Positions 6,188 through 13,616 of a stretch of DNA of 33,458 bases are shown piece after piece (position 1 is the stretch's first letter; every line of letters starts with the position of its first letter). The DNA is taken from positions 1 through 33,458 of the forward strand of contig JALEMS010000029.1 of NCBI GenBank assembly GCA_022768185.1, in the 5' to 3' direction. This DNA is from Clostridiales bacterium (GTDB taxonomy: Bacteria > Bacillota > Clostridia > Oscillospirales > Oscillospiraceae). Position numbers and translations under genes: made by a program. The notes beneath the pieces were generated by a model, which saw only the letters and a list, made by a program, of their open reading frames with translations, was not told the origin of the DNA and did not search any database.

Positions 6188-8775
6188 GCTTCACCTATCC
6201 CGGGCAGACGGAGCCGGCGCTGCGGGACGTGACGCTGTCCGTGCCCGCCGGCGCGTTCGTCGTGCTGTGCGGCGTGTCCGGCTGCGGCAAGACGACGCTG
6301 CTGCGTCAGCTGAAACCCGAGCTGGCCCCGCACGGCACGCGCACGGGAGCGCTCCTGTTTGAAGGCCGCCCGCTGGAGGAAGCCGACCGGCGCGCGCAAT
6401 GCGCGCGCATCGGCTTTGTCATGCAGTCGCCCGAAAATCAGCTGGTGACGGACAAGGTATGGCACGAGCTGGCCTTCGGGCTGGAGAGCCTCGGCTTCGA
6501 CACGCCTGCCATCCGCCGCCGTGTGGCGGAGATGGCGGGCTTCTTCGGCATGGAGGAATGGTTTCACCGCGATGTGGCCTCGCTCTCCGGCGGGCAGAAG
6601 CAGCTGGTCAATCTCGCCTCCGTGCTGGCGCTGCAGCCGGACGTGCTGCTGCTTGACGAGCCGACGAGCCAGCTCGACCCCATCGCAGCCGAGGCGTTTT
6701 TCGCCGCGCTCGGCCGCGTCAACCGCGAGCTGGGCGTCACCGTGATCGTCAGCGAGCACCGGCTCGGGCAGGCGCTGCCGCTGGCCGATCTGCTGGCCGT
6801 GCTCGACGGCGGACGGCTCGTCGCCGCCGGGCCGCCGGACGCGGTCTGCCGCACGCTGCGGGAGCGGGGTGAGGCGCGCCTGCTGCGCGCCATGCCCGCG
6901 CCGGCGCGCGTGTGGGCCGCGGCGGAGACGGACGCGCCCTGCCCGATCACCGTCCGGGACGGGCGCGCGTGGCTGCAGGGCCATGCCGCGGCGCATCCGC
7001 TGCGCCCGCTGCCGCCGGAGCCGCACAGGGCGTCTGACGGCGCGCCGGCGCTGGAGGCGGACGGACTGTGGTTCCGCTATGACGGCGGCGGAGCGGATGT
7101 GCTGCGCGGCGTGTCGCTGCAGGTGCGGCGGGGCGAGCTGTACGCCCTGCTCGGCGGTAACGGCGCGGGCAAGAGCACCGCGCTGCAGGTGCTGGCCGGG
7201 GTGGAGAAGCCGCAGCGCGGCACGGTGCGCTGCGCGGGCCGGGCGGCGCTGCTGCCGCAGGACCCGAAAACGCTGTTTGTGAAAAAAACGGTGCGCGAGG
7301 AGCTGCTGTCCATGCAGACGGACGAAGCCGCCGTCGCGCACGCCGTGGCCCTGTGCCGACTGGAGGGGCTGCTCGACCGGCACCCCTACGACCTGTCCGG
7401 CGGCGAGCAGCAGCGCGCCGCGCTGGCGAAGGTGCTGCTGACCGGGGCGGACGTGCTGCTGCTTGACGAGCCGACCAAGAGTCTGGACGCCGCCTTTCAG
7501 ACGGAGCTGGCCGAAATTCTGCGGACGCTGCTGCGGCAGGGCGCGGCCATCCTGGCCGTCAGCCACGACGCGGCCTTCTGCGCCCGGTACGCGCACCGCT
7601 GCGCGCTGCTGTTTGACGGGGAGATCGCCGCGGAGGACACGCCGCGGGCCTTTTTCTCCGGCAACCGGTTTTACACCACCGAGGCCAACCGTATGGCGCG
7701 CGGACTGGCGCCCGGCGCGGTGACGGCCGAGGACCTCATTTATGCCTGCGGCGGCGCGCTGCCGCAGGAGCCGGCGCTGCCGGAGCGCGTCCCGCCGCTG
7801 CCGGATGCGCCGGAGCGGGAGCGCGGCGGCGCGCGGGAGCGCTTGCCGCGCCGGCGCGTTGTGCTGGCGTCGGCGTCGGCGGCTGTCGCGCTGGCGGCGA
7901 TGCTGCGCGCGGTGCGCATCTCGGATCTGAGCCAATGGATCGCCGAGGACGGTACGGCGTCTCTGACGGGCGAGCCGCTGCTTCTGGCGCTGGTATTTGT
8001 GGCGGCGCTGTTCGTGTGCGCGCTGGCCGTGGGGCGGCGGGGGAGCGCGCCCGCCGTGCCGCCGCGGCAGAAACGGCGGCTGACGGCCCGGACGCGGTGC
8101 GCGGCGGTGCTCGTCGTGCTGCTCATCCCGCTGACGCTGTATGCCGGCGAGCGCGTTTTCAACGGGCAGCGGTATTCCTTCATCGCGCTGCTGGTGCTGC
8201 TCGAATGCATGCTGCCGTTCTTCCTCCTCTTCGAGGGGAGGAAGCCGCAGCCGCGCGAGCTGGTGACCGTTGCGGTGCTCTGCGCGCTGGGCGTGGCCGG
8301 ACGGGCGGCGTTCTTCATGCTGCCGCAGGTCAAGCCGGTGCTGGCGCTGACGATTCTGGCGGGCGTCGCCTTCGGCGGCGAGACGGGCTTTCTTGTCGGC
8401 GCGATGACGATGCTGGCCTCCAACGTGCTGTTCGGGCAGGGACCGTGGACGCCGTGGCAGATGTTCGGTATGGGCGCCGTCGGCTTTCTGGCGGGCGTGC
8501 TGTTCCGGGCCGGGCTGCTGCGCCGCAGCCGGCAGGCGCTGTGCCTGTTCGGCGCGCTCAGCGCCGTGGTGATCTACGGCGGCATTCTCAACACGGCGCA
8601 TGCGCTGCTGGCCGCCGGAACGCTCACCAGGGGCGTGCTGCTGGCCGGCTGGGTCGCGGGCTTTCCCATGGACTGCGTCCACGCGCTGGCCACGGCGGCG
8701 TTTCTCCGCATCGCCGCCGAGCCGATGCTGGAGAAGCTCGACCGCGTCCGGGAAAAGTACGGGCTGATGCAATAA
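6160..8775 (+). CDS. ECF transporter fusion: ATPase EcfA - ATPase EcfA' - S component, putative cobalamin importer
   Basis: This 871-aa polypeptide merges three ECF subunits. The first ATPase (about 1-245) has Walker A GVSGCGKTT (38-46), signature LSGGQ (142-146) and Walker B VLLLDEP (162-168). The second (about 305-530) has GGNGAGKST (332-340), LSGGEQQ and VLLLDEPTKSLD. The C-terminal third (about 563-871) has roughly eight hydrophobic segments. Its last part, from about VAVLCALGVAGRAAFF, resembles an S component; about three extra helices precede that core. The chosen ATG (6160) sits in frame after GGAGAAAGAGAGG and starts a proper ABC domain; the upstream in-frame extension is ecfT antiframe. 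Substrate assignment to corrinoids rests on the riboswitch and DUF4430 neighbours. It ends the operon. Confidence 0.87.
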   Translation: MEAFTLRRLSFTYPGQTEPALRDVTLSVPAGAFVVLCGVSGCGKTTLLRQLKPELAPHGTRTGALLFEGRPLEEADRRAQCARIGFVMQSPENQLVTDKVWHELAFGLESLGFDTPAIRRRVAEMAGFFGMEEWFHRDVASLSGGQKQLVNLASVLALQPDVLLLDEPTSQLDPIAAEAFFAALGRVNRELGVTVIVSEHRLGQALPLADLLAVLDGGRLVAAGPPDAVCRTLRERGEARLLRAMPAPARVWAAAETDAPCPITVRDGRAWLQGHAAAHPLRPLPPEPHRASDGAPALEADGLWFRYDGGGADVLRGVSLQVRRGELYALLGGNGAGKSTALQVLAGVEKPQRGTVRCAGRAALLPQDPKTLFVKKTVREELLSMQTDEAAVAHAVALCRLEGLLDRHPYDLSGGEQQRAALAKVLLTGADVLLLDEPTKSLDAAFQTELAEILRTLLRQGAAILAVSHDAAFCARYAHRCALLFDGEIAAEDTPRAFFSGNRFYTTEANRMARGLAPGAVTAEDLIYACGGALPQEPALPERVPPLPDAPERERGGARERLPRRRVVLASASAAVALAAMLRAVRISDLSQWIAEDGTASLTGEPLLLALVFVAALFVCALAVGRRGSAPAVPPRQKRRLTARTRCAAVLVVLLIPLTLYAGERVFNGQRYSFIALLVLLECMLPFFLLFEGRKPQPRELVTVAVLCALGVAGRAAFFMLPQVKPVLALTILAGVAFGGETGFLVGAMTMLASNVLFGQGPWTPWQMFGMGAVGFLAGVLFRAGLLRRSRQALCLFGALSAVVIYGGILNTAHALLAAGTLTRGVLLAGWVAGFPMDCVHALATAAFLRIAAEPMLEKLDRVREKYGLMQ

Positions 8776-8810
8776 CAGAGGAAAATGCAGGAGTTCTTGC
8801 ACCATGTAGC

Positions 8811-8830
8811 GCAGGATTTCCTGCATTTTT
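8811..8830 (+). terminator. Terminator of the B12 uptake operon
   Basis: GCAGG (8811-8815) pairs with CCTGC (8820-8824) around a four-base loop; A-T closing pairs can extend the stem inward. ATTTTT follows at 8825-8830. A longer alternative pairs AAATGCAGGA (8783-8792) with TCCTGCATTT (8819-8828). Both are followed by, or end in, the same T run, 35-55 bases after the transporter stop. Confidence 0.7.
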
Positions 8831-8906
8831 CAAATTTATTCCAGCTGTTTGCGCAAATTATGCAAATCGAGCCGATGCAAGCCGCCATTTTCGGAAATAC
8901 TATCAC

Positions 8907-8935
8907 TTGTAATGCAGGACCGGACAGTCTACAAT
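8907..8935 (+). promoter_or_regulatory. Sigma70-type promoter of gdhA
   Basis: TTGTAA (8907-8912) and TACAAT (8930-8935) are spaced by 17 bases, giving a start near 8942 and a leader of about 49 bases before the glutamate dehydrogenase ATG. The region between the upstream terminator and this promoter (8831-8906) is AT-rich and holds no gene that I can see. Confidence 0.68.
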
Positions 8936-8978
8936 TGTATTAACTGTCATTGGAGCAAACGAAAATTTCATAAAATGA

Positions 8979-10340
<1,362 letters not shown>

Positions 10341-10365
10341 TCCGGCGTTTTCTCAATGCATATGC

Positions 10366-10404
10366 AAAAACACCCCCAAACGGCAAAAGCCGTTTGGGGG
10401 TGTT
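10366..10404. terminator. Strong hairpin terminator between convergent gdhA and the decarboxylase activase gene
   Basis: AACACCCCCAAACGGC (10369-10384) pairs perfectly with GCCGTTTGGGGGTGTT (10389-10404) around an AAAA loop, giving a 16-bp stem. The A run at 10366-10370 gives a T run on the minus strand, so it is a good minus-strand terminator for the activase operon. On the plus strand the T tract is poor, but the hairpin directly follows gdhA and probably ends that transcript too. Confidence 0.85.
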
Positions 10405-10430
10405 CTGCATATCCGGGAAGGCGTCCGCCG

Positions 10431-11390
10431 TTAAAACGGCGTGTCGCTGCCGACGTAGCAGGTCAGGCCCGCCGCCTCGAGCTGACGCTTGATGCGGCGC
10501 AGCGTTTCCTCCGGGCAGGGCGGCATGTCGCGGCAGTCGTACACGCGGCCGAGCTGCTCGTATTTCGATGCGCCCAACCGATGGAAGGGCAGAATATTCA
10601 CCTCGTGCGCGCCGATTTCGCTGAGATAAGCGGCGGTGGCGCGGATGTTTTCCTCGTCCGCGTTGAAATTTTCCACAACGGGGATGCGAATGATCTGGCG
10701 CAGCCTGCCGTCGCGGGCCAGCTGTGCGGTCCTTGCAATGTTTTCCAGAATCAGCCGGTTGTCGGCCCCGGTGGCGTCGCGGTGCTTCTCCGGGTCCATA
10801 TGCTTGATGTCGTTGAAGACAAAGTCCGCGTTTTCATACACGGCGGCCAGATGCTCCCACGGGGCGTAGCTGCATGTCTCCGCCGCCGTGTGGATAAAAC
10901 GCTCGCGGCAGCGCCGCAGAAGCTCGGCTGCAAACTGCCACTGCATGGCCATTTCCCCGCCGCTGAGCGTCACGCCGCCGCCCGGGCCCCAGAAGCGGCG
11001 CTCTCGCTCGAGCCGCTTCATCACCTCGTCGACGGTGTACACCCGGCCGGCTGCCTGCAGCGCGTCGTGCCAGCACTGCGGGGCGCACACCGGCTCGGGA
11101 CAGCGGGCGCAAATACCGCGGTCGATCTGTACAAAGTCCTCCGGCGACTGCGGCAGAGACATCGCCCCGTGCGGACAGACGCCGCGTCCGACGCAGCCGA
11201 AGCAGTGCACGCAGCTGCTGTGCCGGTACATCAGCTGCGGGGCGAGCTGCTGGCTCTCCGGGTTGCAGCACCAGTAGCAGGACAGGGGACAGCCCTTGAA
11301 AAACACGGTCGTGCGTCCGCCCGGGCCGTCGTGGACGGAAAAGCCCTGGATGTCGAAGAGAACAGCCTCGTTTTTGGGATCGAGGTTCAT
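10431..11390 (-). CDS. hpdA: Glycyl-radical enzyme activase (radical SAM), arylacetate decarboxylase type
   Basis: 319 aa. It would install the glycyl radical on the decarboxylase large subunit by reductive cleavage of S-adenosylmethionine. The radical-SAM cluster motif is C34-x3-C38-x2-C41 in KGCPLSCYWC. Two ferredoxin-like Cys clusters follow (CVHCFGCVGRGVCPHG and CARCPEPVCAPQCWH), as in activases of decarboxylases and dehydratases rather than PflA. GGGVTLSGGE, the SAM-binding GGE region, is present. Start: the ATG at 11390 follows AAGGAG and overlaps the upstream pucR-like stop as ATGA; the longer open frame is only an extension into that gene. It ends at the terminator shared with gdhA. 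The target enzyme is inferred from linkage to the large subunit at 13617-16268. Confidence 0.88.
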   Translation of the reverse strand: MNLDPKNEAVLFDIQGFSVHDGPGGRTTVFFKGCPLSCYWCCNPESQQLAPQLMYRHSSCVHCFGCVGRGVCPHGAMSLPQSPEDFVQIDRGICARCPEPVCAPQCWHDALQAAGRVYTVDEVMKRLERERRFWGPGGGVTLSGGEMAMQWQFAAELLRRCRERFIHTAAETCSYAPWEHLAAVYENADFVFNDIKHMDPEKHRDATGADNRLILENIARTAQLARDGRLRQIIRIPVVENFNADEENIRATAAYLSEIGAHEVNILPFHRLGASKYEQLGRVYDCRDMPPCPEETLRRIKRQLEAAGLTCYVGSDTPF

Positions 11391-13123
11391 GGATCGGCGC
11401 TCCTTTCCGCGTCCGGCGCAGAGCCGGGCGCAGCCGGTTCGGCCTCCTGCCGGTTCTGCAGGAAGCGGTAAATGTTCAGGGCAAGCCACACCGTGCACCG
11501 GCCGTCCTGCGTGCTCAGATCCGCCGTCAGAAGCGGCTCGATCTGGCGCAGACGGTATTTGACCGTGTTCACGTGCAGAAACAGCACGCGGGCCGTCTCG
11601 GCATAGCTGCAGTTGGAATCGAGATACACGCGCAGCGTCTCGAGCAGGTCTGCCCGATCCCCCTGCGCATGGGAGAGAAGACGGCCGAGGATACACCCGC
11701 AGTAGCTGCGCGCGGCCTCCTCGCTGTGCATCACCGTCGAAAGCAGGGCGTACTGCCCCAGCTCGTTAAAGTGCATCACGCGCTGCGCCAGGTCAAACCG
11801 GCGCACGCACTCGATCACGCGCAGGGCCTCCGTGCAGCTTTTCCGGCAGGCCTCCAGTCCCGTGCCGTCGCTGCCGACGCCGACGGCGAAGTCCGCCTGC
11901 GGCTGCACCTGGCGCAGATGCTCCCACAGCTGCCGGGCCAGCTGCTTGCTGCGCTGGGGCAGGGTGCCCGCCGCGTCAAGCAGCACGAGCAGCTGACCGT
12001 CGCTGCCGCAGACAAGATGGCGGCAGTGCCGCGGCTCAAAAAACTCCGCCACGCAGCGCGCGGCAAAGCCGAGGTGGCCGGCGAAGCCGCCGCGCCGCTC
12101 GCCGCCCCGGCGCAGGTCGACGGCCAGCGCGATGCAGCTGCGGCGCATGTCCAAATCGAGCACCTCGGCCAGATAGCGCGTGCGCTCCAGGTCGAACTGC
12201 GTGGCGGTGAGGGCCTCGAACAGCTGCAGGCGCATGCGCCAGCCCTCGCGCTCCTGCTCGTTCTGCTGCTGGCTGAAGCCGAGCGCCAGCGCGCCGAGGC
12301 TGGTTTCCACCAGCCCGCGGTCGGCCTCGCCGATGGGCGCGTTCTGCTCGAGCACGCTGATGTAGCCGCGCGTTTTGTTGCGCGCGGTGATGGGCCATGT
12401 TTCCTGCCAGACGGTACGCTCGCCGACCGGGAAGTCCGTCCGGATGGGGCAGGGCGCGCCCAGCTGCGGGAGGATGCGCGCGGCGTTTTCCGGCCGGCGG
12501 CGGGCCTCCAGCACCTGCGCGTCCCGGTCGTCCTGCGCGCCGGCGGCAGCCAGACAGAGAAATTCGGCGTCCTCGATGAGAACGGGATTGGACAGATATT
12601 CGCTGAGGCACTGCGCGGCCTCCTGCAGGCCGCCCCCGCCGGAGATTTCGGCGCACAGGCGGCTGAAGGCGTCGGCGCTCTGCTTTTTGGCCAGAATGCT
12701 GTCTTCGAGAATGGCGTTCATCACGCACTGCGTGACCTCGTTCTGGATCACATGCGGCGGCAGCTCGATGATGGGGAAATCCAGCTCGTTTCCCAAATCG
12801 AGCAGCATCTGCGGAATGTGCTCGACATAGCGCTTGGTCTTGATGGCAAGGCAGGCCGCGCCCGCGTCGTACAGCGAGTGAGCCCAGTCGCACATGCGCT
12901 TCTGCTCGGCCGGTCGGTTTCCCTTGTCCTTCATGAACCACACGACGCTGTGGACAAAGTCGCCGCCCTGCAGCCACACGGAGATATCCGGGATCTCCGC
13001 CACCGTCACGGCGCGTACCTCGCGGTCGAGGCCGCCCTCGCCGGCCAGCACCCGCGCCCCGCACAGGGTGGGGATGTTCATTACGCTTCGCACCGTCACC
13101 TTTTCCGCCGCCTTTTCCGTCAT
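11387..13123 (-). CDS. PucR-family transcriptional regulator
   Basis: 578 aa. The N-terminal part (about 8-130) fits the PucR N-terminal domain: TVRSVMNIPTL, then GLDREVRAVTVAEIPD and a segment that reads like a ligand-sensing fold. The middle is the less conserved GGDEF-like/linker region of these proteins. The C-terminus carries the PucR helix-turn-helix with SYAETARVLFLHVNTVKYRLRQ (split here into two blocks around residues 510-545), a DNA-binding motif typical of CdaR/PucR activators. ATG at 13123 is chosen because GGAGGG lies just upstream; an ATG 15 bases earlier lacks that spacing. It is co-transcribed with the activase gene through an ATGA overlap. It probably senses an aromatic acid or amino-acid cue and controls the decarboxylase genes, but that is inferred from position. 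Confidence 0.86.
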   Translation of the reverse strand: MTEKAAEKVTVRSVMNIPTLCGARVLAGEGGLDREVRAVTVAEIPDISVWLQGGDFVHSVVWFMKDKGNRPAEQKRMCDWAHSLYDAGAACLAIKTKRYVEHIPQMLLDLGNELDFPIIELPPHVIQNEVTQCVMNAILEDSILAKKQSADAFSRLCAEISGGGGLQEAAQCLSEYLSNPVLIEDAEFLCLAAAGAQDDRDAQVLEARRRPENAARILPQLGAPCPIRTDFPVGERTVWQETWPITARNKTRGYISVLEQNAPIGEADRGLVETSLGALALGFSQQQNEQEREGWRMRLQLFEALTATQFDLERTRYLAEVLDLDMRRSCIALAVDLRRGGERRGGFAGHLGFAARCVAEFFEPRHCRHLVCGSDGQLLVLLDAAGTLPQRSKQLARQLWEHLRQVQPQADFAVGVGSDGTGLEACRKSCTEALRVIECVRRFDLAQRVMHFNELGQYALLSTVMHSEEAARSYCGCILGRLLSHAQGDRADLLETLRVYLDSNCSYAETARVLFLHVNTVKYRLRQIEPLLTADLSTQDGRCTVWLALNIYRFLQNRQEAEPAAPGSAPDAERSADP

Positions 13124-13168
13124 CGCTCCGCCCTCCATCCGCGCCGCAGGACGGCGCGTTCTGCTGTC

Positions 13169-13196
13169 ATTATAACAGGAACACAGTCTCCTGCAA
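13169..13196 (-). promoter_or_regulatory. Promoter of the pucR-activase operon
   Basis: On the minus strand TTGCAG (13196-13191) and TATAAT (13174-13169) are 16 bases apart, placing the start about 40 bases before the pucR ATG. With the terminator just upstream, it indicates that the regulator and activase form a transcription unit separate from the decarboxylase subunits. Confidence 0.7.
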
Positions 13197-13252
13197 GCGG
13201 AAACCCCGTCAAATTAGCCGAAAGTTTATATCCGACGGTCGGCCCGGCCCGC

Positions 13253-13291
13253 AAAAAATGTCTGCCGGCGCGGCGCGCCGCGCCGGCAGAC
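13253..13291 (-). terminator. Terminator after the decarboxylase small-subunit gene
   Basis: The 32-base perfect palindrome at 13260-13291 has 16-base arms (GTCTGCCGGCGCGGCG and its complement). On the minus strand it is followed by six T residues (13258-13253). It ends the hpdB-hpdC transcript before the pucR promoter. Confidence 0.88.
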
Positions 13292-13300
13292 GCCGGGCTG

Positions 13301-13336
13301 TCCGTCCCGCGCGGAGGGCGGTTTGCGCGGGACGGA
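13301..13336 (-). repeat. Second hairpin in the 3' untranslated region of hpdBC
   Basis: TCCGTCCCGCGC (13301-13312) is perfectly complementary to GCGCGGGACGGA (13325-13336), giving a 12-bp stem with a 12-base loop. It lies between the small-subunit stop and the true terminator and has no T run on either strand. It may protect the mRNA 3' end; function unknown. Confidence 0.5.
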
Positions 13337-13359
13337 GGGTCAAGAGGGTATGGCGGGCG

Positions 13360-13599
13360 TCAACGGGCGGTGAAGTCCTCGCAGCCGGTGAGGTCGGGAT
13401 AGACCATCACGCCGCCGCATACGCCGAGGTTTTCCTTTTCGGAGGGCTGATATTTCGCGCAGTATTTGCACTTGGCCGCGCACACAAATTTGGGGCAGGC
13501 GGGCGTGTCGATGAGCACCGTCTCCTTGCTGAGCGTACACACGCCGCGGAACACGTCGCGGGCGGAAAGGTTCCTGCAGTCCTTGCACAGATCGTTCAT
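13360..13599 (-). CDS. hpdC: Arylacetate decarboxylase small Fe-S subunit, HpdC-like
   Basis: 79 aa, cysteine-rich, matching the roughly 85-aa small subunit of 4-hydroxyphenylacetate decarboxylase, which carries two [4Fe-4S] clusters. Cys at 5, 8, 21, 35 (first cluster candidates) and 44, 47, 61, 73 (second cluster), plus C40. The spacing C8-x12-C21 and C44-x2-C47 is that of HpdC, and VCTLSK and TPACPK resemble HpdC segments. The start at 13599 is preferred over the ATG at 13605 because GGGAGGAG lies 7 bases upstream of it; 13605 would leave only one base. The gene follows the large subunit by 17 bases. In HpdC, as I recall it, the first cluster uses a His at the position of C5; here it is Cys. 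Confidence 0.85.
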   Translation of the reverse strand: MNDLCKDCRNLSARDVFRGVCTLSKETVLIDTPACPKFVCAAKCKYCAKYQPSEKENLGVCGGVMVYPDLTGCEDFTAR

Positions 13600-13616
13600 G
13601 TTCATTCTCCTCCCTG

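Noticed and set aside
6160-8775. The ECF operon as a cobalt (Cbi) or other vitamin transporter
   Set aside because: No CbiM or CbiN-like protein is present and the DUF4430 proteins point to cobalamin; still, only the riboswitch and context support this, so it is kept as an inference rather than a certainty.
5914-8826. A 970-codon minus-strand open frame opposite the ECF genes
   Set aside because: Antisense shadow; the opposite strand carries two complete sets of ABC ATPase motifs.
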